Positions 8,024-16,882 of a stretch of DNA of 64,000 bases are shown in pieces. Under the pieces are notes generated by a model. That model was not told where the DNA came from and did not search any database. It worked only from the letters and a program-made list of their open reading frames with translations. Source of the stretch: Paenibacillus aceti (GTDB taxonomy: Bacteria > Bacillota > Bacilli > Paenibacillales > Paenibacillaceae); NCBI RefSeq assembly GCF_003614185.1, contig NZ_KZ987724.1:416679-480678 (forward strand), given 5' to 3'. Positions within the stretch are counted from its first letter, which is position 1. Each line of letters starts with the position of its first letter. Made by a program: the position numbers and the translations under genes.

Positions 8024-9775
8024 ATGGAGATGATCAAATTTAAAATAGCTCAGCTGCTGGCAGCGGGGTTGGACGGAATTTCGGAACAGGAGATCGTGGT
8101 GATGCTGGAGTATCCAAAGGATGCGGCTCTTGGTGATCTGTCCTTGCCTTGCTTCAAATTAAGCAAGCAGTTGCGGAAATCCCCGCCGCAGATTGCTGCA
8201 GAGCTGAAGGATGCACTGGAGGCGCAGCCTGTGGGACAGGAGGTCATTGATCGGATCGAGACGGTGTCTGGATACTTGAATCTGTTCTTGAAGCAGAGCT
8301 ATTTGGCCGGGCATGTGGTGCCTTCGATATTAAGTGCAGGGGAGCGTTACGGTGCTAAGGACATCGGTGCTGGCAAGACGGTTGTGATCGACTTCTCTTC
8401 GCCGAATATCGCCAAACCGTTCCATGTGGGGCATTTACGTTCGACGGTGATTGGGAATGCGCTGTATCAAATCCACTCCTTCCTCGGCTACCAATGTATC
8501 GGGGTTAACCATTTGGGCGATTGGGGTACTCAGTTCGGCAAACTGATCATTGCTTATCGTTGGTGGGGCGATGAACGGCGGCTGGAGGAAGGAGCGATCG
8601 ATGAATTGCTTCGCCTGTACGTGAAGTTCCATGAGGAAGTAGAGGCCACGCCGGAGCTTGAGGACGAGGCAAGGGCTTGCTTCGTGAAGATGGAGCAGGG
8701 AGATGCGGATGTGCTGGCGCTATGGCAGCGCTTTGTCGATATTAGCCTGGCTGAGTTCCAGAAAATATATGATCTACTCGGGGTGGAGTTCGACTATTTC
8801 ACCGGAGAGAGCTTCTATAACGATAAGATGGGGCCGGTGGTACAGGAGCTTAAGGATAAGCAGCTTCTGGAGGAGGATGAAGGGGCCTGGCTCGTGCGTC
8901 TCGATGCTTACCAGATATCGCCAGCCTTGATGCTGAAGCAGGATGGAAGCACGCTCTATCATACCCGTGATGTGACTGCGGCCCTATACCGCAAGCAGAC
9001 TTATTCTTTTGATAAGGCGCTCTATGTCACGGATTACGCGCAGAGCCTGCATTTCGCGCAATGGTTCAAGGTCGTCGAATTGATGGGCTATGAATGGGCG
9101 AAGGAGGAACTGATCCATGTTCCTTTTGGCCGCGTAAGTCTGGAAGGGATGAGCTTGTCCACGCGGAAGGGCAATGTCGTGAAGCTGGAGGATCTACTTG
9201 AACAGACGATTAAGAAGGTCGAGGAGATCATCGAAGAGAAGAACCCGCGGCTTGAAAATAAAGATGAGGTAGCTCGGCAGGTTGGCGTCGGTGCGGTCAT
9301 ATTCAATGATCTCAGCGCGAACCGGATTAAGGACATCGTGTTCTCCTGGAATGAGGCGCTTAGCTTCGAGGGCGAGACCGGGCCGTATGCTCAGTATTGT
9401 TACGCCAGAACCTGCAGCGTGCTGCGTAAGGCGGGCGCTGATCCGGCTGCTGATCCAGCGTCGGTTGATTCCCCCATATTGGCAGGGCAATTCGCCCCCT
9501 CTATGCTGCAGCATCCAGCTGAAATCAAGGTGCTGAAGCAGCTCGCATTGTTTCCGGAACGGGTCGGGCAGGCTGCGATCAAGCTTGAGCCTTCGGTGGT
9601 CACCCGCTATTTGATCGATTTGGCCCATGCGTTCAACCGTTTCTATCATGATTGTCCTATTCTTGTAGAGGACAGCGCATTAAGAACGGCTCGTCTTAGC
9701 CTTGTTAAATGTGTTCAGATTACACTTGGCAATGGCTTTAGATTGATCGGCCTGCAAGCGCCGGAAGAGATGTAG
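8024..9775 (+). CDS. argS: Arginyl-tRNA synthetase
   Basis: A 583-residue class I aminoacyl-tRNA synthetase behind AAAGGAGATGAAG. The HIGH box is HVGH at residues 134-137, and the KMSKS-like loop reads MSLSTRKGN. The arginine-specific catalytic context LGDWGTQFGKLI and the DALRF-type C-terminal anticodon-binding domain (GPYAQYCYARTCSVL, LIDLAHAFNRFYHDCPI) are present. The length is slightly above the B. subtilis enzyme (about 556). The gene stands alone, controlled by the upstream T-box, and is followed by convergent ytvI. Confidence 0.97.
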   Translation: MEMIKFKIAQLLAAGLDGISEQEIVVMLEYPKDAALGDLSLPCFKLSKQLRKSPPQIAAELKDALEAQPVGQEVIDRIETVSGYLNLFLKQSYLAGHVVPSILSAGERYGAKDIGAGKTVVIDFSSPNIAKPFHVGHLRSTVIGNALYQIHSFLGYQCIGVNHLGDWGTQFGKLIIAYRWWGDERRLEEGAIDELLRLYVKFHEEVEATPELEDEARACFVKMEQGDADVLALWQRFVDISLAEFQKIYDLLGVEFDYFTGESFYNDKMGPVVQELKDKQLLEEDEGAWLVRLDAYQISPALMLKQDGSTLYHTRDVTAALYRKQTYSFDKALYVTDYAQSLHFAQWFKVVELMGYEWAKEELIHVPFGRVSLEGMSLSTRKGNVVKLEDLLEQTIKKVEEIIEEKNPRLENKDEVARQVGVGAVIFNDLSANRIKDIVFSWNEALSFEGETGPYAQYCYARTCSVLRKAGADPAADPASVDSPILAGQFAPSMLQHPAEIKVLKQLALFPERVGQAAIKLEPSVVTRYLIDLAHAFNRFYHDCPILVEDSALRTARLSLVKCVQITLGNGFRLIGLQAPEEM

Positions 9776-9790
9776 CTCTGCTCCGTGGCG

Positions 9791-10909
9791 CTATCGAAGT
9801 CTCCCGTTCATGACGTAGTCTCTTAACTCATTGATCACGCCGGCTTTAATAATGGCGTTGATCACGACGAGCGAGACCGGGCCGATAATGAGTCCGAGGA
9901 CGCCGAACAATCTTAAGCCGACGAACAAGGATATGAGAGTAGGCAACGGATCGAGCCCGACGCTGGTAGCCAGCACCTTGGGTTCGATCAGCTGCCTGGA
10001 GATGAGGACGACACCATAGAGAATCGACAGCCCAATGCCTAGCGCGAGATTCCCGGTCATGAAGGCGTAAGTAAGCCACGGAATCAGAATCGTACCTACG
10101 CCTAAATAGGGCAGCAGATCCACCAGCCCGATCAGGATCGCATAAGTGACCGGTGAGTCGACTCGAAGAATGAGCAGCCCGATGCAGACGACGAAGGCCG
10201 TGATCGTGATCATAATGAACTGGGCGCGCAAGTATCCGAATAAGGCCATCTGCAGATTATTTCGTATCACATTCCCCGTTTTGAACCAGGCCTGCGGTAC
10301 CAGGCTGAGCACCATTCGTTTATTTTTATCCCATCCATTGCTGATGAAGAAGGCTGAGAGCAGGATGATCAACAGGATCAGAGCCAGACTGGGCAGTGAA
10401 GTGATTACATGGATGACACCGTTCAGGAAGCTGGTAATCATCCTCGAAATCGCCGAGCTGATCGTCAAGGCCGCGTTATCGACATTTTTGGTGAATGTAT
10501 CATTATAACCCGGATTTCTCACGATAAAAGAATTGATATCACTAATCAGCCTCTGCAACTCTTCATTCCGTCCCCAGGATACGAACAGGTCCCGCCATTC
10601 TCCAATATGCACATTGATCGTGTCGGCTAGATGGATCATCTCCTTGACCAACCGCGTGACAGCTGCGGTAATGACGATCGCTCCGGCAGCAAAATAGACG
10701 AGCAGAGCCAGGGTCACCGAGGCCCAGCGGGGCAGCTTCATAGTAACTTGCAGCCAGCGGACGAATGGATTCATGGCATAGGCGATGATCCAGGCGATCA
10801 GAAAGGGATAAATCAGCGGTAAGACCCAATAGAATGAGAGGCATAATGCTAGCACAACGAGACATACCCAGGCTCCGCGCAGTATTCGTTTGGTTACTAC
10901 ATGATCCAT
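9791..10909 (-). CDS. ytvI: Sporulation membrane protein YtvI (AI-2E transporter/UPF0118 family)
   Basis: A 372-residue polytopic membrane protein read leftward from an ATG preceded by GAGGAGG. Two hydrophobic spans near the N-terminus (residues 12-55), one at 70-90, a long amphipathic region (95-165), then spans around 170-200 and 240-345 fit the AI-2E/UPF0118 fold. Near the end GLDPLPTLISLFVGLRLFGVLGLIIGPV is the family signature. In Bacillus, YtvI lies in the same neighbourhood (fxsA-ytvI-citZ) and is made in sporulation. It converges on argS. The transported substrate, if any, is unknown. Confidence 0.88.
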   Translation of the reverse strand: MDHVVTKRILRGAWVCLVVLALCLSFYWVLPLIYPFLIAWIIAYAMNPFVRWLQVTMKLPRWASVTLALLVYFAAGAIVITAAVTRLVKEMIHLADTINVHIGEWRDLFVSWGRNEELQRLISDINSFIVRNPGYNDTFTKNVDNAALTISSAISRMITSFLNGVIHVITSLPSLALILLIILLSAFFISNGWDKNKRMVLSLVPQAWFKTGNVIRNNLQMALFGYLRAQFIMITITAFVVCIGLLILRVDSPVTYAILIGLVDLLPYLGVGTILIPWLTYAFMTGNLALGIGLSILYGVVLISRQLIEPKVLATSVGLDPLPTLISLFVGLRLFGVLGLIIGPVSLVVINAIIKAGVINELRDYVMNGRLR

Positions 10910-11211
10910 GGTTTCAGCCTCCTCGGACGGGACAGGTCTTATTCTATTTCTATTGCGTCGTTAAAATTAGTATTACAGAAACAATTTTCTTGTGATTTCG
11001 TAGAATAATGTGACTTTTGTTATTGCATATCGTCAATGTCATAAAAATTTCTTTATATATCTGATTAAATAATTTGATGTGTATACAACGTCTCAAGTTG
11101 TTCCCATGCTCGGGGAAATCCAGTATGATTATTTCAAGAGAGTTATCGTACCAAATCCTCCCTGCACTTCTATTTCCAATGCCATATTGCGAAAATTTTA
11201 AACTTTAAAAT

Positions 11212-11225
11212 TGAAAATGTTTTCA
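11212..11225 (+). promoter_or_regulatory. Catabolite-responsive (cre-like) operator upstream of citZ
   Basis: TGAAAATGTTTTCA matches the CcpA consensus TGWAANCGNTNWCA except for T in place of C at position 7. It lies 44 bases before the citZ start at 11269, in the 350-base gap after ytvI. citZ is CcpA-repressed in B. subtilis. The remainder of the gap (10910-11211) is AT-rich with no gene. Confidence 0.65.
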
Positions 11226-11268
11226 ATGGTTTGTTTTCCAAAATTCGTATTTGTAAGGAGAGATGTAT

Positions 11269-12381
11269 ATGACAGCTACCAAAGGACTTGAAGGAATCGT
11301 CGCTGCGACTTCTTCAATCAGCTCCATACATGACGGCGTGCTGGCTTATCGCGGGATCAATATCGATGAACTGGCCGAGCGGGCAAGCTTCGAAGAAGCC
11401 GCTTATCTGCTCTGGTATGGGAAGCTGCCAACCAAGGGACAGCTTGCAATTCTGCAACAGCAGTTGAGTGATTATGCGGCGATTCCAGAATCGCTTGTAG
11501 CTCAAATGAAATTATTCCCGTCTGACTCCAACACGATGGCCGTTCTGCGTACAGCTGTATCGGCACTAGCTCTATACGATGAGAATGCGAATGACAACTC
11601 TAGAGAAAGCAACCAGACGAAAGCTATCAAGCTGCAAGCGCAACTCCCTACGATTATTGCGGCGTTTGCCCGGATTCGCAAAGGCGAGGAGCCGATTGCT
11701 CCGTTGAAGAATGTGTCGCTAGCGCATAATTTCCTTTATATGCTGTCCGGAGAAGAACCGGACCCGATCGCGGTCAAGGCTCTGGATCAAGCACTTGTGC
11801 TGCATGCCGATCATGAACTGAACGCATCGACCTTCTCGGCTCGCGTTACGATTGCGACGCTGTCGGATATTTACTCCGGTATTACCGCGGCGATCGCTAC
11901 CTTGAAGGGACCTCTTCATGGTGGAGCCAATGAGGCAGTTATGAAGATGCTGACAGAGATCGGCAGCCTCGACAATGTGGAACCTTATATTTTGAACAAA
12001 ATGGCAAATAGAGAGAAGATCATGGGCTTCGGACATCGGGTATACAAGAACGGCGATCCGCGCGCTAAGCATCTGCAGAAGCTGTCCCGCGGGCTTGGCC
12101 TGCTGAAGGGCGATTCAACTCTCTATGAAATGTCTGTGAGGATTGAGGAACTGGTAACGAGTCAAAAGGGTCTTAAACCGAATGTCGATTTCTATTCTGC
12201 ATCTGTATACACATTACTGGGTATTCCATCCGATTTATTCACTCCGATCTTCGCGATCAGCCGCTTGTCCGGCTGGACCGCGCATATTCTGGAGCAGCTT
12301 GATGATAACCGGATTATCCGCCCGCGTGCTGAGTACACGGGTCTCACGAATCAGAAATATATACCAATCGATCTTAGATAA
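11269..12381 (+). CDS. citZ: Citrate synthase
   Basis: A 370-residue citrate synthase (acetyl-CoA plus oxaloacetate to citrate), the entry step of the TCA cycle. I choose the ATG at 11269, eight bases after AAGGAG; the ATG at 11263 is only two bases from that site. Catalytic histidines and aspartate fall in LHADHELNASTFSARV, GPLHGGANEAVMKML and MGFGHRVYKNGDPRAKHL. The length is typical of Gram-positive CitZ. It is followed by icd after about 95 bases that contain a small hairpin. In B. subtilis the order is citZ-icd-mdh; no mdh follows icd here. Confidence 0.95.
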   Translation: MTATKGLEGIVAATSSISSIHDGVLAYRGINIDELAERASFEEAAYLLWYGKLPTKGQLAILQQQLSDYAAIPESLVAQMKLFPSDSNTMAVLRTAVSALALYDENANDNSRESNQTKAIKLQAQLPTIIAAFARIRKGEEPIAPLKNVSLAHNFLYMLSGEEPDPIAVKALDQALVLHADHELNASTFSARVTIATLSDIYSGITAAIATLKGPLHGGANEAVMKMLTEIGSLDNVEPYILNKMANREKIMGFGHRVYKNGDPRAKHLQKLSRGLGLLKGDSTLYEMSVRIEELVTSQKGLKPNVDFYSASVYTLLGIPSDLFTPIFAISRLSGWTAHILEQLDDNRIIRPRAEYTGLTNQKYIPIDLR

Positions 12382-12387
12382 TGGATC

Positions 12388-12408
12388 TGGCGGGAAATCT
12401 TCCCGCCA
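12388..12408 (+). other. Intercistronic hairpin between citZ and icd
   Basis: TGGCGGGA and TCCCGCCA form an 8-bp perfect stem with a short loop just after the citZ stop. There is no T-tract, so it is more likely an mRNA processing or stability element than a terminator. Confidence 0.55.
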
Positions 12409-12475
12409 CTTGTGTTAGAATGAGAACCAGGTGATAGCCTGTTCATTAAATATATACGAGGAGGAACATATAAAC

Positions 12476-13771
12476 ATGCTGCAACTTTCTAAGTTTGACC
12501 TTCCAACAGAGGGAGAAAAAATCGTCATCGATAACGGTAAATTGCAGGTCCCTAGCAACCCGATTATTCCTTTCATCGAGGGTGATGGCACCGGCCGCGA
12601 CATTTGGAGAGCGTCGAAGCGTGTGCTGGATGCGGCGGTTGAGAAGGCATATAATGGCGAGAAGAAGATCGCCTGGTATGAAGTGTTTGCGGGTGAGAAG
12701 GCCTTTAATACATACGGGGAATGGCTGCCTGCTGATACGCTTGCTGCGATCCGTGAGTATATTGTAGCGATCAAGGGTCCGCTTACGACGCCAATCGGCG
12801 GGGGCATTCGTTCCCTGAACGTTGCGCTGCGTCAAGAGCTCGATCTGTACGTATGTCTGCGTCCGGTCCGTTATTTTGACGGCGTTCCTTCTCCGGTGAA
12901 GCGGCCTGAACTGGTGGATATGGTTATTTTCCGTGAGAACACAGAGGATATCTATGCAGGTATTGAATATAAAGAAGGCTCTGAGGAAGTGAAGAAGGTG
13001 CTTAGCTTCCTGCAAAATGAGATGGGTGTCACCAAAATTCGTTTCCCTGAAACTTCTGGGATCGGCATCAAGCCGGTATCTGAGGAAGGCTCGAAGCGTC
13101 TGATTCGTGCAGCTGTCGAATATGCGATCAAGCATGATCGCAAGAGCGTGACCCTTGTTCATAAGGGTAATATTATGAAATTTACCGAAGGCGCCTTTAA
13201 AAATTGGGGCTATGAGGTGGCGGAAGCCGAATTTGGCGATAAGGTGTTCACTTGGGCTGAATATGATCGTATCAAGGAGCAATCCGGTGCGGATGCTGCC
13301 AATAAGGCTCAGCAGGATGCGCTGGCGGCTGGCAAGATCCTGGTCAAGGATGCGATCGCCGATATCGCTCTGCAGCAAGTATTGACTCGTCCGACTGATT
13401 TTGATGTTATCGCTACACTGAACTTGAACGGCGACTACTTGTCCGATGCGCTGGCAGCTCAGGTTGGCGGCATTGGTATCGCTCCTGGAGCGAATATCAA
13501 CTATGTCACAGGGCATGCCATCTTTGAAGCTACGCATGGTACAGCTCCGAAGTATGCGGATCTCGATGTCGTGAATCCGGGCTCGGTCATTCTCTCCGGC
13601 GTCATGCTGCTGGAGCATTTGGGTTGGCAGGAAGCGGCTGCTCTGATCTATAAAGGCTTGGAGACTTCGATCAATAACAAGACAGTAACCTATGATTTCG
13701 CCCGTCTGATGGAAGGCGCGACAGAAGTGAAATGCTCGGAATTTGCGGACCATGTCATTCGTAATATGTAA
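12476..13771 (+). CDS. icd: NADP-dependent isocitrate dehydrogenase
   Basis: A 431-residue TCA-cycle enzyme oxidising isocitrate to 2-oxoglutarate with NADP. The start at 12476 follows GAGGAGGAAC; an in-frame upstream ATG at 12431 precedes that site. Visible motifs are [12 protein letters not shown] near residue 40, the substrate loop [23 protein letters not shown] with the regulatory serine, [13 protein letters not shown], and the metal-binding [17 protein letters not shown]. The C-terminal [18 protein letters not shown] fits the NADP-specific bacterial type. It is co-directional with citZ and probably co-transcribed. Confidence 0.96.
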   Translation: MLQLSKFDLPTEGEKIVIDNGKLQVPSNPIIPFIEGDGTGRDIWRASKRVLDAAVEKAYNGEKKIAWYEVFAGEKAFNTYGEWLPADTLAAIREYIVAIKGPLTTPIGGGIRSLNVALRQELDLYVCLRPVRYFDGVPSPVKRPELVDMVIFRENTEDIYAGIEYKEGSEEVKKVLSFLQNEMGVTKIRFPETSGIGIKPVSEEGSKRLIRAAVEYAIKHDRKSVTLVHKGNIMKFTEGAFKNWGYEVAEAEFGDKVFTWAEYDRIKEQSGADAANKAQQDALAAGKILVKDAIADIALQQVLTRPTDFDVIATLNLNGDYLSDALAAQVGGIGIAPGANINYVTGHAIFEATHGTAPKYADLDVVNPGSVILSGVMLLEHLGWQEAAALIYKGLETSINNKTVTYDFARLMEGATEVKCSEFADHVIRNM

Positions 13772-13907
13772 TCTCTAGTATTTTCAAGTCTTCGGAATTA
13801 TGGGATTATGGGGGCCTCCTGTAATAGGGGGTTCCTTTTATTTCCTAGCAATGATAGGTATAATAGATTGTAATAAATCTAATTTACTTTGGAAGGATGA
13901 TCAGGAT

Positions 13908-14333
13908 ATGTATAAAATCATGCTGTTTCTGCATATTGTAGGCACTCTAGCATTGGGCTTCTATCTGGTGCTGCCCTTTGTCATGGCGAAAGTCAGCAAA
14001 TTATCTCCGGCTGCACAGGAGGGCACGATGGCTGCCGTCAAATCTCTGAATACTTTTGCACAGATCGGCCTTGTTATTCAATTAATCAGTGGCGGGTATA
14101 TGATGAGTAAGGGAGAATATTCGGTGCCGTGGATGATCGTTATCGTTCTGTTGTTCCTTGGCATTGGCGCCGTGGGCGGCATTATGGGCAAACCGCTGCG
14201 TCTGGCGATCGAAGGAATCCGTTCGAACCGCAGCATAACCGCCGAGAGCAGTAAACTGGCCACATTGAGCTCTATCGTAGCCGTTCTCGTTCTGCTCATC
14301 AGCTTTTTCATGGTATATAGCTCTATTATTTAA
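13908..14333 (+). CDS. Small integral membrane protein, DUF2269-like
   Basis: A 141-residue protein. The ATG at 13908 after GGAAGGATGATCAGG is the best start; the frame extends upstream to 13800 without a binding site. Four hydrophobic spans are visible at about residues 3-25, 45-63, 72-95 and 117-140. The beginning IMLFLHIVGTLALGFYLVLPF, with a histidine inside the first span, resembles DUF2269-type membrane proteins. It follows icd where mdh stands in Bacillus. No function can be assigned. Confidence 0.65.
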   Translation: MYKIMLFLHIVGTLALGFYLVLPFVMAKVSKLSPAAQEGTMAAVKSLNTFAQIGLVIQLISGGYMMSKGEYSVPWMIVIVLLFLGIGAVGGIMGKPLRLAIEGIRSNRSITAESSKLATLSSIVAVLVLLISFFMVYSSII

Positions 14334-14451
14334 ATTCGTAAACGGCAAGTTCGCAAGTAGTGAGTCCAATTACCGCATAACCTCACCTGTCTAAGCTCAT
14401 TCTAATGAAGGAGCTCGATGAATTTGGACAGGAAGGAAGCGAGATATAGCA

Positions 14452-15321
14452 ATGGCTAGTAGTGGACAGAGTAAACCGACGATGCCGCCGCAGCATCAGA
14501 ATCAGCAGCCTGGACTGGAGCAGAAGATGACTCCACTCCCGAATTATGAGGGGCCTTACAAAGCGGCCGGTAAGCTGCTGAATAGAGTGGCTCTGATTTC
14601 CGGAGCGGACAGCGGTATAGGAAGGGCAGTGGCTGTCGCTTATGCCAAGGAGGGCGCGGATATCGCGGTCGTCTATTTGAGCGAGCATGAGGATGCCGAG
14701 AAGACCAAGCGTGAGGTAGAGCAGGAAGGCAGAAGATGTCTATTGATTCCCGGCGATATCGGGAATGAGGCGTTTGCGAAGCAGGCTGTGCAGCAGACCG
14801 TATCTCAGCTCGGAGGGCTGGATATCCTTGTGAACAATGCCGGAGAGCAGCACCCACAGCAGGACATTACGGCGATTACCTCGGAGCAGCTGGAGCGAAC
14901 CTTCCGGACTAATGTGTTCGGTATGTTCTATATAACCCAGGCTGCGCTGCCACATATGAAGCAGGGGAGTGCGATTATTAATACCACCTCTGTAACGGCT
15001 TATCGCGGTAACCCGCAACTGATCGATTACTCGGCCTCGAAAGGGGCGATCGTAAGCTTCACCCGGGCTTTGTCCATGAACATCGTGGGCAAGCTGGGGA
15101 TTCGCGTCAACGCAGTAGCGCCCGGCCCGATCTGGACACCGCTGATCCCATCGACCTTCGATGCGCAGAAGGTGTCTACGTTCGGCGGTGATACTCCGAT
15201 GCAGCGCCCTGGCCAGCCGGAGGAACTAGCCCCGGCCTACGTCTACTTGGCTTGTGATGACTCATCCTATATGAGCGGACAAGTGCTCCACATTAATGGC
15301 GGAGAGATCATCAACGGTTAG
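14452..15321 (+). CDS. Short-chain dehydrogenase/reductase, general-stress-protein-39 type
   Basis: A 289-residue classical-extended SDR. A 30-residue Gln/Pro-rich leader (PPQHQNQQPGLEQKM) precedes the Rossmann domain. The NAD(P)-binding motif is SGADSGIGRAVA, followed by LDILVNNAGEQ, a serine at NTTSVTAYRG and the catalytic YSASKGA. The leader plus body closely resembles the YdaD/YhxC/GspA39 group of stress-induced oxidoreductases. The substrate is unknown; aldehydes or alcohols are possible. It is monocistronic with a terminator behind it. Confidence 0.88.
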   Translation: MASSGQSKPTMPPQHQNQQPGLEQKMTPLPNYEGPYKAAGKLLNRVALISGADSGIGRAVAVAYAKEGADIAVVYLSEHEDAEKTKREVEQEGRRCLLIPGDIGNEAFAKQAVQQTVSQLGGLDILVNNAGEQHPQQDITAITSEQLERTFRTNVFGMFYITQAALPHMKQGSAIINTTSVTAYRGNPQLIDYSASKGAIVSFTRALSMNIVGKLGIRVNAVAPGPIWTPLIPSTFDAQKVSTFGGDTPMQRPGQPEELAPAYVYLACDDSSYMSGQVLHINGGEIING

Positions 15322-15360
15322 TGGATTTATGGAACTGGACGAGCTATAGCAGCTTAGAAG

Positions 15361-15417
15361 AGCCTTCCCGATTTACGCTTCTTCAGTCGAAGCCTAACTT
15401 GGGAAGGCTTGTTTGTT
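15361..15417 (+). terminator. Terminator after the SDR gene
   Basis: AGCCTTCCC pairs with GGGAAGGCT, with an inner CTTC/GAAG hairpin, followed by GTTTGTT. Confidence 0.75.
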
Positions 15418-15743
15418 CTCTGGTCGAGTTTGCGCCGCAATTTCCTGCACCGCACTCTATAAGGCTGCGCCAATCCGAACGAACATAACTTCAACATCGC
15501 TAATATATTGGCCGGAGTAGGGTCAGCGTGGGAGTAACTTAGGATGCACCAGATTGGCGTAATCAGATTAGAGTAACCAGTGGCACAGAGGGCGTTGGTG
15601 TGAACGGAGTAATTTAGTTTTTTTTGAGGAGGAGTAATTAGCTAGGCTGGAGCTTTATCGGAATAGTATGTAGTAGACTTGCTTGAGGTTGCTTTGGGGA
15701 CGTGTGAAGAGTTTCTTCTTGCTTGGCCCAGCTCGACCCAGTC

Positions 15744-15930
15744 ATTCCTGCATAAATGCAGGCTTTTGAGGAGAAATCTGGATTAGGATAGAAATTCCTG
15801 CGATTATGCATCTTTTTTCGAGGTTTCGGCCTCAATTCAAGGAAAACGTAGATAAAGCCTGCATATTTGCAGGAATTCTCACCAAAACAGGTGATAAGTA
15901 GGTAAAAGCCTGCAAATTTGCAGGCTTTTA
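15744..15930. repeat. Four-unit palindromic intergenic element, family A copy 2
   Basis: Four units with the core CCTGC-N6-GCAGG or variants are centred near 15757, 15804, 15867 and 15917 (spacings about 47, 63 and 50). The last unit (15904-15930) is a perfect 11-bp inverted repeat around AATT. The upstream gap (15418-15743) carries degenerate GGAGTAA-type phrases but no gene. Confidence 0.8.
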
Positions 15931-16014
15931 CACACAGCGTCACACACAGCGTCACACACAGCGTCACACACAGCGTCACACACAGCGTCATACACAGCGT
16001 TTCACGCACAGCGC
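15929..16014. repeat. 12-bp tandem repeat (CACACACAGCGT)n
   Basis: Five near-perfect copies of a 12-bp unit ending CACAGCGT, then two degenerate copies, directly abut the last palindrome of the family A element. Because 12 is a multiple of three, a minus-strand frame stays open through it, producing a repetitive false peptide. Confidence 0.85.
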
Positions 16015-16074
16015 AAGCGCAGCGGCGCACCTAGAGCTATAGCGTCCGTCGCTCTCCTTCATTATGAGCAGCGC

Positions 16075-16689
16075 TTAATTCTGCTCCGGCAGCTCGGACA
16101 GCTCATCCAGCGTCATCTCGAAGCTGGGGGCGAAGTGCTCGAGGAAGTAGCTGATCTCTGGCAGGTTCAGCTTCTCCAGCTTGTCCAGCAGCTGCTCCTT
16201 GGCAACGGCGAATTCCCGGTTGCCGCAGGTAAGCTCCCAGCTGCATTTCAAGTACGCATCCAGGCTGTCGGCGGCCTTCACGTACTTCATCAGCTCGACC
16301 TCGCTCGGATCGCCGCTGGTCTGAGCTGGGAACAGCAGAGTCTGGTAGCTCGCCTTGAGCTCCGGTGGAATCATAGCTAGCAGCCGCTCGCCGGCAATGC
16401 TCTCCATCTCTCTGAAGCTGGCCAGCAGCTTCGGATTATGATGCTTCACCGGGGTCGGAATATCGCCGGTAAATACCTCGGTCGCATCATGGAACAGCGC
16501 CAGTGTCGCAGCTCGTTCAGCATTTAATTGGCGCTGGAACAGCTTGTTGCCGATCTCGCATAGCAGATGCGCCAGCAGAGCGACATGGAAGGAATGCTCC
16601 GCTACATTTTCCTCGGCGGTGCTGCGCATCAGGCTCCAGCGTTTGATGGAACGCAGGCGGTAAACATAAGCAGAAAAATGATAATTCAT
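16075..16689 (-). CDS. yfbR: 5'-deoxynucleotidase, YfbR-like HD-domain protein
   Basis: A 204-residue HD-domain phosphohydrolase read leftward from an ATG after AGAGAGG. The metal-binding pattern is complete: RSTAEENVAEHSFHVALLAH provides the first His pair, and LALFHDATEVFTGDIPTPVKHH provides the HD and the acidic residues that in E. coli YfbR select deoxynucleoside 5'-monophosphates. The expected role is to dephosphorylate dNMPs to balance the deoxynucleotide pool. Length matches the family (about 195-200). It is monocistronic and divergent from the fumarase gene. Confidence 0.88.
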   Translation of the reverse strand: MNYHFSAYVYRLRSIKRWSLMRSTAEENVAEHSFHVALLAHLLCEIGNKLFQRQLNAERAATLALFHDATEVFTGDIPTPVKHHNPKLLASFREMESIAGERLLAMIPPELKASYQTLLFPAQTSGDPSEVELMKYVKAADSLDAYLKCSWELTCGNREFAVAKEQLLDKLEKLNLPEISYFLEHFAPSFEMTLDELSELPEQN

Positions 16690-16882
16690 CTGTGATAAAC
16701 CTCTCTTTTTTAGCGAAAAGTCTGTATAATTTTGTAACCGGAAACATCTTACTATGTTATTATAAAGCTAATGAAGCGCATAAATCTATCGGCAGCAATC
16801 CTTTTTGAGCAATTCATTTGAAGACGCATTTTATATGTTACTTCGTATGTCATTTCGAGCAATAGAGAGGAGAGCAAGGTTA

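Noticed and set aside
12446-13753. 435-codon open frame antisense to icd
   Set aside because: Shadow frame; icd on the plus strand is unambiguous.
15638-16030. 130-codon minus-strand frame with repeated CVTL units
   Set aside because: It runs through the 12-bp tandem repeat and the family A palindromes; the peptide is repetitive and has no ribosome binding site.
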